Shown: positions 42,038-52,936 of the stretch, one piece after another
Numbering within the stretch: the first letter of the stretch is position 1
Layout: every line of letters starts with the position of its first letter
Assembly (NCBI RefSeq): GCF_004379255.2
Contig: NC_056039.1
Location: forward strand, 24,379,883-24,443,882
Length of the DNA: 64,000 nucleotides
From: Salvia splendens
Taxonomy: Eukaryota; Streptophyta; Magnoliopsida; Lamiales; Lamiaceae
Direction of reading: 5' to 3'
Notes under the pieces: model-generated
Databases searched by the model: none
Seen by the model: only the letters and a program-made list of their open reading frames with translations
Told to the model about the DNA's origin: nothing
Translations under genes and position numbers: made by a program

Positions 42038-45000
42038 TTGTGCTACGCGGGGGAGGACGGGGACGCTGGCTCGGACAGTGAATTACTACCAGAGGAGGGT
42101 GTGGCAGCGGATATCACCCATATCCAAGCCATGAATGGGGGCCAGCGATCCCGACCCCTCAAGGTGACGGGTTTGATTGCAGACAGAGAAATCTGCATCT
42201 TGATTGACACGGGCAGCGATAGAGACTTCCTACATCCGAGGATTGCGGAGGGGCTTCACCTACCCTTATCGCCAATAAGGCCTTTTCGAGTGGTTGTCGG
42301 GAATGGCGAGGCACTACTATGTACTCATGTTTCACGGCATACACGGTTGGAGGTGCAGGGGACAGTCTTCGTGGTAGACTTGCATATTCTCCCTATCCAT
42401 GGTCCGGACGTTATTTTGGGTATGGATTGGTTGGAATCCCTGGGGAAAGTGACGGCCGATTTCGTGGGGAAGACGCTCGAGTTCGTTCAAGGGGGCAAGA
42501 GCATTGTCTTGAAGGGGATTCTACCCCAACCCAGGCGCGTTAACCTACATTCACTGCTCGCTTCGTCGTCCTCTCACGCAGCCTGTGAATTTTATGAAGT
42601 GTTGCTGTTAGACACAGAGGATACTGCCCTGGCAGCCGTCGCAGAGGAGGGGTTCCCGCCAAACCTGCCTCCGGGGGTCGCGGCCGTGCTGGAGCGGTTT
42701 CGGCAGGTGTTTGGGGTGCCGGAGGGCCTTCCACCGGTGCGACAATTCGACCATCGCGTACACCTACTGCCAGGGGCGAAGCCCGTGAATGTGAGACCTT
42801 ATCGCTACCCGTACTTTCAGAAAAATGAAATAGAGCGGCAGGTGAAGGAGATGTTGGAGCAGGGTATTATTCAAAGGAGCAACAGCCCCTTCTCATCGCC
42901 GGTCCTCCTAATCTGCAAGAAGGATGGGACCTTCCGCTTTTGTATTGATTACCGAGCGCTAAACAACGCCACAGTGCCCGACCATTTTCCGATTCCGACG
43001 GCGGACGAGCTCTTCGATGAGTTGGGCCGGGCACGAGTGTTCACTAAATTAGATTTGCGCTCGGGATACCATCAGATCCGGATGAACGACGAGGACATTT
43101 TCAAGATGGCTTTTCGTACTCACAACGGCCACTTTGAATTTCTGGTCATGCCGTTCGGATTGACGAATGCCCCGTCAACGTTTCAGGCTGCAATGAATGC
43201 AATTTTCCAACCAATGCTGCGGAAATTCGTTATAGTTTTCTTCGATGACATTTTGGTGTACAGTCCTTCGACAGAGACCCATGAAGAACACTTAGCGGCG
43301 GTCCTGTCAGTGTTGCACAATAACAGCTTCTTCGTTAAGTTTTCGAAATGCTCCTTCTGTAGCACGACGGTTGATTACTTGGGCCACTTGATCAGTGACG
43401 GTTTACTGAAGGCCGACCCGGCCAAAATTGAAGCGATGACGGCGTGGCCGCAACCGAAGACCGTCAAGCAGCTCCGGGGATTCCTAGGCTTGACAGGGTA
43501 CTATCGTCGGTTTATCGCGGGATACGCTATGATTGCTGCCCCTTTGACGGAGTTGCTTAAAAAGGATGGTTTCGAATGGACAGCGGAGGCCGGGGCGAGT
43601 TTCCTGGACCTTAAGACAGCAATGTCATCAGCACCGGTCTTGAACCTCCCAGATTTCGACCACCCCTTTTGCATTGAGACGGACGCATCCGATCGGGGCA
43701 TAGGAGCGGTGCTTCTACAGAATAATCACCCCATTGCGTATTTTAGCAAGAAGTTGGGACCCCGTCGCCATGCGGCGTCAACTTATCACAAGGAGCTATA
43801 CGCAATAGTGGAGGCGGTACAGAAGTGGCGACAGTACCTACTTGGTCGGGAGTTTGTCATTAGGAGTGATCAGAAGAGTTTAAAGGAGTTACTTCAACAG
43901 GTTGTCCAGACCCCGGACCAACAACTATATGTTCGGAAGCTCATGGGTTACAAATTCACCATCGGGTATAAGACGGGGAGTTCGAATAGGGTAGCGGATG
44001 CCTTGTCGCGGCGCGAGGAGCCAGAAAGGGAGTCGGCCGAGACCACCGCAACGCCTGTTGGGGGATCGCCGATCGAGACCGGCTGCGACACGGCTCTGTG
44101 GGCGGCGGTCGTCCAACCCATGCCGAAGCTGCTTGACCTATTACGCAGTGAAACGACATCCTCCCCGGAGTTGAGGGAAATCACGAGGACGATCAAGGAG
44201 GGCACCGCGCCACCCCATTTGACTTGGGCGCATGGTCTGATTTATCATGGGCGCCGGATCTTTGTAGGGTCGCGCTCATCGGCAAGATCGCCCATCCTTA
44301 CAGAATACCACAGCTCGCCGTCAACAGGCCATCCGAGGTTTGAGAGGACCCTACGGCGGGTGAGCGGGGATTTCTATTGGCCTAACATGAAGAAGGAGGT
44401 GAAGCGTTTTGTGGAGTCGTGTATCGTCTGTCACACCACGAAATATTCCACGCAGAAGCCGGCGGGATTGTTGCAGCCTCTGCCTATTCCGTCGCAGGTG
44501 TGGGAGGATCTGTCCATGGATTTCATCACGGGACGTCCGCCGTCGCGCGGGTACACGGTGATAATGGTGGTTGTGGATAGATTATCGAAATACGCGCATT
44601 TCGCGGCCCTGCCCACCAAGTTCGACGCCATGAGAGTAGCGCACCTGTTTGTCAACACAGTAGTTCGGCATCACGGGTTTCCCAAAACCTTGGTCTCTGA
44701 CCGTGATTCAGTGTTTGTAAACAACGTTTGGGAGGAGGCAATGCGACTTAGTGGAACCAAGCTGAATTTCACGACAGCTTACCACCCCCAGTCAGATGGC
44801 CAGACGGAGGTGAGGAATCGGGGCCTTGAGCAGTATCTACGAGCCTTCACGGCGGATCGGCCCTCCAAGTGGACCAACTTCCTTCCGTGGGCGGAGCTGG
44901 CTCTCAACTGCTTCCACCATGCAGGGCTAGGCGTTTCTCCGTTCAAGGCTCTGTATGGCCGAGATCCGCAAAGCTTGGTGTTCACGGCTCCTTCGGCTGC

Positions 45001-45739
45001 GACGCCGCCCTCAGTGGCGGAATTGATCACTCAGCGGAGCGAGCTCCTTATGGAACTCCGACGCAACCTCGAGCGCGCGCAGCAGCGAATGAGGGCCACG
45101 GCGAATAGGCATCGCCATCATGTGGAGTACACGATCGGCGATAAGGTACTGTTGAAGCTGCAGCCTTATAGGCAGCACTCTGTAGCCCGGCCACTTTCGG
45201 CGAAGTTGGCGCGTCGCAACTATGGCCCCTTTGAGATCATGGAGCGCATTGGGCAAGTAGCGTATCGGTTGAGGCTGCCGGAGGGGAGTCGGATACATAA
45301 TGTGTTTCACGTGAGTTTGTTACGCCTGTTCGTGGCGGGCCACGGCGAGGTGGCGGGCACCGATTTGCCTACGGAATTCTGTGGGGATAGGCCGTTGGTC
45401 TACCCGGTCCGGGTGCTAGATAGGAGGGTGCTATGGCTAGGAGGACGCCCGCAAGATCATGTGCTCGTACGATGGTCCGACGGGTCGGAGTCGCCAACGT
45501 GGGAACCTTTGAAGATCGTGAGCCGCAAGTTCCCTAATGTGCTCCTTGAGGACAAGGATGTTGCTATCGAGGGGGGAGTTGATACGGTACCTCAGGCCGT
45601 AGAGCCGTCGCGGACGGCTGAACCACGCCGGACCGAGGGAGCAGAGTCACGGCCGACGGAGGGGGACTCTATTACGACGTCAAAGCCGAAACGGAACGTG
45701 AAGGCCCCGAAGAGATGGGGCGACTTCGTGTCTGCGTAG
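42038..45739 (+). CDS. Chromovirus pol: protease, RT, RNase H, integrase, chromodomain
   Basis: This 1233-codon frame is uninterrupted. Protease D-T-G lies at 57-59, RT F-C-I-D-Y-R-A-L-N at 301-309 and F-D-D-I-L-V-Y at 402-408, RNase H T-D-A-S-D at 548-552. The integrase zinc site uses H758, H764, C795 and C798; its acidic triad is D828, D888 and E924 (DX59DX35E). A chromodomain (about 1128-1176) near the end would guide insertion by binding chromatin. The last 53 codons lie in the 3' LTR. The Met at 42038 is only the first Met after the TAG; the real product would be a Gag-Pol fusion, so this copy probably makes no normal polyprotein. Confidence 0.9.
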   Translation: MCYAGEDGDAGSDSELLPEEGVAADITHIQAMNGGQRSRPLKVTGLIADREICILIDTGSDRDFLHPRIAEGLHLPLSPIRPFRVVVGNGEALLCTHVSRHTRLEVQGTVFVVDLHILPIHGPDVILGMDWLESLGKVTADFVGKTLEFVQGGKSIVLKGILPQPRRVNLHSLLASSSSHAACEFYEVLLLDTEDTALAAVAEEGFPPNLPPGVAAVLERFRQVFGVPEGLPPVRQFDHRVHLLPGAKPVNVRPYRYPYFQKNEIERQVKEMLEQGIIQRSNSPFSSPVLLICKKDGTFRFCIDYRALNNATVPDHFPIPTADELFDELGRARVFTKLDLRSGYHQIRMNDEDIFKMAFRTHNGHFEFLVMPFGLTNAPSTFQAAMNAIFQPMLRKFVIVFFDDILVYSPSTETHEEHLAAVLSVLHNNSFFVKFSKCSFCSTTVDYLGHLISDGLLKADPAKIEAMTAWPQPKTVKQLRGFLGLTGYYRRFIAGYAMIAAPLTELLKKDGFEWTAEAGASFLDLKTAMSSAPVLNLPDFDHPFCIETDASDRGIGAVLLQNNHPIAYFSKKLGPRRHAASTYHKELYAIVEAVQKWRQYLLGREFVIRSDQKSLKELLQQVVQTPDQQLYVRKLMGYKFTIGYKTGSSNRVADALSRREEPERESAETTATPVGGSPIETGCDTALWAAVVQPMPKLLDLLRSETTSSPELREITRTIKEGTAPPHLTWAHGLIYHGRRIFVGSRSSARSPILTEYHSSPSTGHPRFERTLRRVSGDFYWPNMKKEVKRFVESCIVCHTTKYSTQKPAGLLQPLPIPSQVWEDLSMDFITGRPPSRGYTVIMVVVDRLSKYAHFAALPTKFDAMRVAHLFVNTVVRHHGFPKTLVSDRDSVFVNNVWEEAMRLSGTKLNFTTAYHPQSDGQTEVRNRGLEQYLRAFTADRPSKWTNFLPWAELALNCFHHAGLGVSPFKALYGRDPQSLVFTAPSAATPPSVAELITQRSELLMELRRNLERAQQRMRATANRHRHHVEYTIGDKVLLKLQPYRQHSVARPLSAKLARRNYGPFEIMERIGQVAYRLRLPEGSRIHNVFHVSLLRLFVAGHGEVAGTDLPTEFCGDRPLVYPVRVLDRRVLWLGGRPQDHVLVRWSDGSESPTWEPLKIVSRKFPNVLLEDKDVAIEGGVDTVPQAVEPSRTAEPRRTEGAESRPTEGDSITTSKPKRNVKAPKRWGDFVSA

Positions 45740-46135
45740 TCTAGCGTTAGTTAGTTATTTACTTTATCTTTATTTGTTTTATCTTTGAACTCTTAGTATT
45801 TTTTATTTATTATTTATTTACAGCATGAGTCGAGTCGGGTTTTCTTTGTTGATTCTTTCCCGATGGATATAGGATTAGGTCGAATCAACCCTAGGGTCCG
45901 TAGTCTATAAATAGGGCTTTTGTTCACACATTAGAAAAAAATAATAAAAAGATTGTTGATTGCCCAAATATTTCGTTATTTATTCTTGTGAAACAAGTTA
46001 CGAGCCTGATTGCCTGACGGGGAAGAACTCCCGCACACAATCCACTCGAACATCCTTCGCCCTACACGTCGGGCGCCGGCAGATTCCGTGTTGCCGAGAG
46101 AGAAATCGGTTAGGTTGAGGGGCACGCCCTTAACA
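45580..46135 (+). repeat. 3' LTR of chromovirus
   Basis: A purine-rich tract (cgaggggggagt) immediately precedes TGATACGG. It carries six bases (within ggcgacttcgtg) that the 5' LTR lacks. The pol stop codon lies 160 bases inside. It ends TTAACA before the duplicated ATATC. Confidence 0.93.
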
Positions 46136-46279
46136 ATATCCAAGACTTCATTTGCATTGCTTAACTATACGAGGTAATGCTTCTGGTTGTGCGATGAATT
46201 AATAACTTGTGGACGAATCGAGAGGATCCATAAGTTAAATTGAAATTAACAACCCTAAAGTTAATATCCCAAAAAAGGT
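46136..46279. repeat. Repeat R2, second piece
   Basis: Continues the R1 match (R1 13360-13515; ccaagacttcattt, gaatcgagaggatcc, aaccctaaagttaatat). It is interrupted near 46280 by a MITE-like element. Confidence 0.75.
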
Positions 46280-46550
46280 AAACTTTTAGTTTTTAATTTA
46301 AGAAAATACCCAGATATAATTGTTGGGGAGATTTGCGGCTATTGGCCCACCAATGAAAGTTCATATTCGTGCGTTTGGTTAATACGAATTCAACTTGAGA
46401 AATAGAATATTGGGACTCTTTGTTCGCATTAAATGACAAAACTGTCCCCCAATAAAACAATATTCCATCCTGTACCCACCGTTCTTAGTGTTGAAATGTC
46501 AAAGATATAATTCATCCAGTTATGAATACCACCTCATTCCATGGATATAT

Positions 46551-46801
46551 TCTTGAAGATGGATATCGAGAGGGGCAGCGACGATTGAAGCCATTGTAGT
46601 TTAGAGTTTGTAGAGAATAGTATATAAGTTCTCTTATTTCTTGTATATTAAAAGTGTACAATTTCTCCTTTTATAGGTGAAGGGAAGAACTATCTAAGGC
46701 AAGAGATCAACCTATTCTAGGAGCCTATTACAAGGTATTAATTACAAATCAATTACCAATCTTCTCGTCAATTATGAATCATTTCCTTGTATAGTTTGAC
46801 A
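46551..46801 (-). repeat. 3' LTR of Copia A
   Basis: On the minus strand it starts TGTCAAACTATACAAGG and ends CTTCAAGA. It differs from the other LTR by two small deletions (3 and 11 bp) and a few substitutions. A purine-rich tract (ctccccctcaa on the plus strand) adjoins it at 46801. Confidence 0.88.
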
Positions 46802-47505
46802 CTCCCCCTCAAGTTGAGCAACGGTGTTTCCGATGTTCAACTTGCCCAAGACTTCGTGGAATACCTTATGATGTACTGCTTTAGTGAGGATATCAGCAAG
46901 CTGATCTTCAGATTTTACAAACAGAAATTCGATGACTCCGGCTTCGAGAATTTCTTTGATGAAGTGTCGATCTACTTCCATATGTTTAGTCCTATCGTGC
47001 TGCACTAGGTTTTGCTTCTTACTCCTCCAAGTGACTAGGTTGCCTCCTACAAAGGTAAAATACCCCCCTGTCGACCTTCTATCAATTGGGTTGCTTGCCC
47101 AGTCAGCATCCGTGTATCCATCAACTTCCAGGTTTTCTTTTTTCTCTAGGAACACACCATACCCTGTAGTTCCCTTTAGATACCTTACTATCCTCAATGC
47201 AACTTCCATATGATCTTCTTGAGGCTTATGCATGAATTGGCTTACGACACCGACTGCATAGGTAATGTCAGGCCTTGTATGTGAAAGGTAGATCAATTTT
47301 TCCAGTAGTCTCTGGTATTTCCCACGGTCAACTAACTTCGCTCCTTCTTCGATTTTCAATCCATAGTTTGGAATCATTGGGCTTTCTGCAGGTTTGCATT
47401 CTAATAGCCCGGTTTCTGTCAACAGATCCAGTACATATTTCTTCTGTCTTAGAAAGATCCCACGTTGTGATCTCAGTACCTCAATCCCCAGGAAGTACTT
47501 CAGGG
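46772..47505 (-). pseudogene. Copia A RT C-terminus and RNase H (internal deletion)
   Basis: The minus frame resumes RT at L-K-Y-F-L-G-I-E-V right beside Copia B. It continues to R-P-D-I-T-Y-A-V-G and the RNase H start D-A-D-W-A. After W-R-S-K-K-Q-N-L-V it jumps directly to Q-H-D-R-T-K-H-M-E-V-D-R-H-F-I, so about 50-60 residues of the RNase H core are missing in frame. The terminal D-Q-L-A-D-I-L-T-K segment is present. Confidence 0.85.
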
Positions 47506-48927
47506 TGTTGGTTTTGCAGCGGAAATCAATTTAGTTTGATTGAACGATTTACATCTAAACAAGCTTTTTGTTCAGTTGTAAACTAGAACCATGTTTATAA
47601 ACATATAACTCGGATCATACTAAATATATTTGCAATTAAATACAACGATTTACCGTATGAATTCAAGTAATTGAATTCGAACTCCTTCTTCAATCGCCTC
47701 TACCACGGATCTTCTACTCTGTTCCCTTTTAACTCGAATTTGACCTTTGTGTGGGCAAAGCTTGTCAAATCCTCAAAAGCTGGAGAAGAATTGAAGACAG
47801 AAATCTCTACGGAAGAATAACCCTAAAAAAATCGATAATTTCTCTCTACAGATTGTAGGGATCGAATTTTTACGTAGAATTTATTAATATGTCTTCTCTT
47901 CTTCTCCCTTTTATATTAAGTTAATTATTTTGGGCCAGACCAGAGATCTGTGGAGGATTGGATTGGGCCACAGTTCAAGCTTCCACTATTTAAATTAAAG
48001 CAATTTAATTCAAGCCCAAACTTAAATATTATTATCATCCACTATAGATATAATATTGACTGCCCGTCCAAACTAAAATTACGAGTATTCCGGGACTTCC
48101 TCTTTAATTAAATCATTTCCCTTGTTAAAGATATAAATATCCATTAATTAATATCAAGTCTGCTATCCACTATTATTAATTAATTTCTTTTTCCAAGAGT
48201 GGTCTAGTTTAGAAACATTCTTTATTATTCATGGAATAAATTCCAACTGGCCAGTTTTCTGAATAATAAAACCTTTTTCTAAACACCTCTTGAGGATATT
48301 ATCATACTGGCCTCTCCCAGCACACGATTCATTGCAATAACAATAATAGCACCACTTAGACATTAATGATCATTACCCAATCTATCAGGATTCTTGGGCA
48401 ACAAAATTCCCTCACCATTTGATAAGTCAAAGTAGTTTTCAATTAATATCGTATGCTAAATGTTATGTCAACAATGATTAAGAAACGACAATCACCGAGA
48501 CCTCGTCTTTCAGTAAATAGCCAAGAAAGTCTTATCTAACTGTTTGATCCTTTCAGTATTATACCACACCGACGTCGTTCATTTCCTTAGGTAAGGAAAC
48601 TTTCGGACTGATGTCGCAACCTTTCACGATAGGTAGTCAAAGCCTATCTAGGTTGTGAAACAATTTTACTTCTGCAAGAACCGACAAGTTACCTACTGTG
48701 AACGCTGCTCACAACTCATCTACTATGCAGAAGACTTAGACTCATTTTGCTTAAACTATGTATTTAAATGGAAAACGTATTTCAACATCTCATAAATACA
48801 TAAGCAATACATAAGCAAAATACATTGTAACAAAATATTCTTTCTCATAAAATGGTAACAAATGGATAAAAGAGTTATTACATATACAAGCATTCGAAAG
48901 ATGCTTTTAGCATACTAAACTCTAACA
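47506..48927 (-). repeat. 3' LTR of Copia B
   Basis: Plus-strand ends are TGTTGGTTTTGCAGCGG and CTCTAACA. The polypurine tract (minus strand AAGTGGGAGAT) adjoins it at 48928-48940. Confidence 0.93.
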
Positions 48928-48940
48928 ATCTCCCACTTAT

Positions 48941-50285
48941 ACTCAAAACAGTTTTCGAGTATACCAAACTGCAAAATCCTCCCACTTATGCTGAAAGCGG
49001 GTCTAGGTCAATCGAACACCTAATCCTTTCACGTGACGTTAAAACGTCCTGGCTGGAAGTGCCTTTGTGAATGGATCTACCAAGTTGTTTTCTGATGCGA
49101 TCTTGACCACATCAATGTCTCCTCTCCGCACTATATCATGAATGATGTGATATTTCCTTTCTATGTGTTTGCTTGCCTTGTGGGCTCGTGGTTCCCTTGA
49201 GTTTGCCACAGCACCAGAATTATCACAATAAACAGTGATGCTCTTGGGCATACTCAGAATCACATTCAAATCAATAAGAAAGTTTCTGAACCATACTGCT
49301 TCCTTTGCGGCTTCTGATGCTGCCACATATTCAGCTTCCATGGTAGAGTCTGCGATGCATTTCTGCTTCACACTCTTCCAAATTACGGCTCCACCTACTA
49401 AAGTAAACACATATCCAGAGGTTGATTTTCTCGAATCCCGATCAGACTGAAAGTCTGAATCAGTGTAACCCAAAGGATATATCTCGGATGCCTGGTAAAC
49501 TAGAGAATACTCCTTAGTTCTTCTCAGATACTTGAGTATTTTCTTTACCGCAATCCAGTGTCCTTGACCAGGGTTTGACTGATACCTTGCTACCATGCCA
49601 ACGGCAAAGCAAATATCGGGCCTTGTGCATAACATAGCATACATGAGACTCCCAACAGCCGATGCATAAGGGATCCTTCTCATATCTTCTATCTCAATAG
49701 GTGTTTTGGGACACATATCCTGAGACAGGGTGATTCCATGGCTAAAATATAGAAAACCTTTCTTGGAATCTTGCATACTAAAACGTTTAACTATCGTATC
49801 GATGTAAGATTCTTGAGATATGCACAACATCCTTTTCTGGCGGTTCCTAAGAACTTTAATGCTTAGGATGTGTCCAGCTTCTCCCATATCTTTCATCTCA
49901 AATTGACTTGAAAGCCAATCTCTCACGTCTGACAACATTTTCTTACTGTTTCCAATCAACAGTATGTCATCTACGTAGAGTACCATAAACACTACATTCT
50001 TACCTTCAACTTTCTTGTACACGCAGCTCTCATCTGGGCACTTCTCAAAGCCAAAAGACTTAACAGTTTGGTCAAAACACATATTCCATGATCGGGATGC
50101 TTGCTTGAGGCCATAAATGGCCTTCTTAAGCTTCCACACCATGTGTTCTTTGCCCTTGACTACATATCCCTCGGGTTGTTCCATGTAGATGGTCTCCTCA
50201 AGACTTCCATTTAGGAAAGCTGTCTTGGCGTCCATCTGTCATACCTCCCAATCCATGTAGGTTGCGATAGACAAAAGAATTCAGA
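48941..50285 (-). pseudogene. Copia B reverse transcriptase and RNase H
   Basis: The minus frame 50235-49039 (398 codons) starts inside RT at D-A-K-T-A-F-L-N-G. It includes Y-G-L-K-Q-A-S-R-S-W, the catalytic Y-V-D-D (87-90), R-P-D-I-C-F-A-V-G and the RNase H segments G-Y-T-D-S-D-F and A-E-Y-V-A-A-S-E. It ends D-P-F-T-K-A-L-P. The catalytic motifs look intact. A frameshift near 50240-50290 separates it from the integrase/RT frame upstream. Confidence 0.9.
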
Positions 50286-51359
50286 TTGACTTGGCATAGC
50301 TACTGGCGAAAAGGTCTCATCGTAATCGATACCTTCTCTCTGGGTATAACCCTTAGCTACTAGTCTTGCTTTGAAGACTTTGACTCGTCCGTTAGGTCCT
50401 CGTTTGCGTTTGTAAATCCATTTACTCCCAATGGCAGTACAACCTTCAGGTAGGACTAACAAATCATAAACATCTTTGTCTATCATTGATTGTAGTTCAG
50501 AATCCATTCCTTCTTTCCAGGAATGACTATCTGAATCTGCCATCGCCTCTTTAAAGTTCCATGGGTCTAATACATTGCCGTGTGGGTCTAAGTCAGATGA
50601 CTCACCCAAACCAATGTATCTTTCTGGTTCACGGGGAACCCTCCCACTGCGACGCGGCTCTACAATTTGTGGTACAAAAGTTGATATCTCTGGTATAGAT
50701 TGTACTTGTGTTATTGGTTCTTTGCTTGTGGAAACTGAAGTATCTCTTATTTCCTCAAGAGCAACTTCACTGCTGGGCTTATGATTCATCATGTAGTCTT
50801 CTTCTAAGAACTTAGCATTTGTGCTAACAAATACCTTCTTATCTCGTAGACTATAGAATTCATAGCCTTTCGTTCCACTGGGATACCCTACAAACAAACA
50901 TACCTCAGTACGAGACTCCAACTTTGTTGGATCTTTCTCCAACACGTGTGCTGGACAACCCCACACTCTGAGATGTCTCAGACTAGATTTTCGTCCAGTC
51001 CACAACTCATGTGGTGTTGTAGGTACTGATTTGGATGGTAAGTTGTTCAAGGTATAGCTTGCTGTGAGCAACGCGTGTCCCCAAAATGAAATAGGTAACT
51101 TTGCATAACTCATCATCGATCGAACCATTTCTAAGAGGGTTCTATTCCTTCGTTCAGCTACGCCGTTCTGCTGGGGTGTGCCAGGCGCAGTCAATTGGGA
51201 TTCAATTCCCGCTTCTGATAAGTAGTCCAAGAACTCACTACTAAGGTACTCGCCTCCAAGGTCAGACCGTAGAGCCTTGATTGTCTTACCATGTCGCGTC
51301 TCCACAAGTGCCCTGAATTCTTTGAACTTTTTAAATGATTCCGACTTGTGACGCATCAA
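50211..51359 (-). pseudogene. Copia B integrase and start of RT
   Basis: The minus frame carries the later integrase acids (L-R-S-D-L-G-G-E-Y and N-G-V-A-E-R-R-N-R-T), the C-terminal R-V-W-G-C-P-A and V-F-V-G-Y segment, a linker, and RT as far as D-Y-D-E-T-F-S-P-V-A. A single in-frame TGA at 51369-51371 cuts it from the upstream frame, and a frameshift follows F-S-P-V-A. Confidence 0.88.
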
Positions 51360-51368
51360 ATAGACATA

Positions 51369-52328
51369 TCAAACTTTCGAGTAGTCATCAATGAAGGTGA
51401 TGAAATACTGAAAGCCGCCTCTAGCTTGAGTAGTCATTGGACCACACACATCAGAATGAATGAGCTCAAGTACTTCCTTGGCCCTATTACCCTTGACCTT
51501 AAATGGTCTCTTAGTCATCTTGCCTTCCAAACATGATTCACAAGTTGTATAAGGTTCTATTTCTAGATCCTTAAGTAGACCTTGGTCTACCAACGCTTGA
51601 ATCCTAGTAGGGTTAGCATGACCAAGTCTAAGGTGCCATAAGTACGTTTCGTTCATTGAAACAGAAGGAGATTTTCTTTTTCGAGAAACTTTCGATGTTG
51701 AGTTAGATTCAATTTTATGTTGCATATACTGTGTAGACATTATAGTGTAAAGGTTGTTTTCCATGATACCACGACAGATATAAGAACCACATTTCTTGAT
51801 AATGCATGAATCATCAAATGAAATCGAATATCCATTAGAAACAAGTTTAGAAACTGAAATTAAGTTTCTTCTAAACGAAGGTATCAACAAAACATTGTTC
51901 AACACTAAAACTCTATCACTAGAAAAACGTAAATAAACGTCTCCCACTGCAACGGCTGCCACTCTCGTAGCATCGCCCAGCTGGATCTCGATCTCTGTTT
52001 CATTCAACTGCCTTGTTACCTGCATTAAATCAAGATCAAAGCAAACATGATCAGTAGCTCCAGTATCAACCACCCATTGCTGAGTAGATACAACTGCTAA
52101 ACATGATTCAACAACGAAAGCTTGGTGCATACCTGAGCCATTGGCCTTTTTAGGACAATCCGGCTTCCAATGCCCATTTTCGTCGCATTTGAAACACTTG
52201 CCACTTTGCTTCTTGTTCATGACCCGTTTCTTTTTGCCCTTAGCTATCTTTGGTGCTACAACATTCTGGGCTTTCTTCTTCCCCTTACCTGGCTTAGAGC
52301 CTGAGGAAGACGGCCTAGAACTCATCAT
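51369..52328 (-). pseudogene. Copia B zinc knuckle, protease and first half of integrase
   Basis: The minus frame (319 codons) has a complete CCHC knuckle (C45, C48, H53, C58), the protease W-V-V-D-T-G-A-T-D (D88-T89-G90), the pre-integrase W-H-L-R-L-G-H with C-x2-C, and the integrase start H-S-D-V-C-G-P-M. It ends at a TGA just after F-I-D-D-Y-S. An upstream TAG near 52340 separates it from gag. Confidence 0.88.
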
Positions 52329-52339
52329 AGCAGCCTTTG

Positions 52340-52936
52340 TCTAGACCATAAGATCCTCCGCTGACTGCAACTCAGTCAATAGTTCAGCTAGGGTGTAAGC
52401 CCTCTTGTTCATCCCGAAATTGAGCTTGAACTGCTGATAGCTAGCTGGCAAACTCTGAAGGATTATAGTTACTTAGGACTCGGGATCAATGATCCCTCCC
52501 AAAACATCAATTTGATTGAGGTGGCTCATCATCTCAAGGACATGGTCCCTCACAGATGTGCCCTCCTTCATAACCTTAGTCATGATGCTTCGAAAGGCTA
52601 AAGATTTAGCCGCTCGATTCTGAGTAACAAAAAGGTTATTAAGATTGTTCATAATCTCAATAGCAGTGTTCATGCCTTGATACTGATGTTGAAGTACTTT
52701 GACATAGAAGCCAACATGTAGCACTTCGCCATCTCATTGGCTTTACACCACTTTCTGTATGTTTCTTTCACTGCTGCAGAAGCATTTGCAGCAGGTTCAG
52801 GTGGACATTCAGTAGTGAGCACATATTTGTACTCTTCGGCAGAGAGAACGATATCCAAGTTTTGTTTCCATACGATATAGTTATGACCTTCGAGTTTGTG
52901 TTCTTTATGAATAGCGGAAAGAGGATTGAACGACAT
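52340..52936 (-). pseudogene. Copia B gag
   Basis: Gag starts M-S-F-N-P-L-S-A at 52936. It contains L-E-G-H-N-Y-I-V-W-K-Q-N-L and A-K-C-Y-M-L-A-S-M, the usual Copia Gag N-terminus. A frameshift near 52700 moves it to the frame 52724-52473. Further stops near 52473 and 52340 precede the zinc-knuckle frame. Confidence 0.85.

Larger units (their letters stand above)
40158..46135 (+). mobile_element. Chromovirus-type Ty3 LTR retrotransposon
   Basis: LTRs of 550 and 556 bp flank a 4.9-kb body, and the 5-bp duplication ATATC lies on both sides (40153-40157 and 46136-46140). R1 shows the intact target. The order gag, protease, RT, RNase H, integrase and chromodomain identifies a chromovirus. The LTRs differ by about seven substitutions and one 6-bp indel, so the insertion is young. 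It is nevertheless broken by one frameshift in gag and one stop at the gag-protease junction. Confidence 0.93.
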
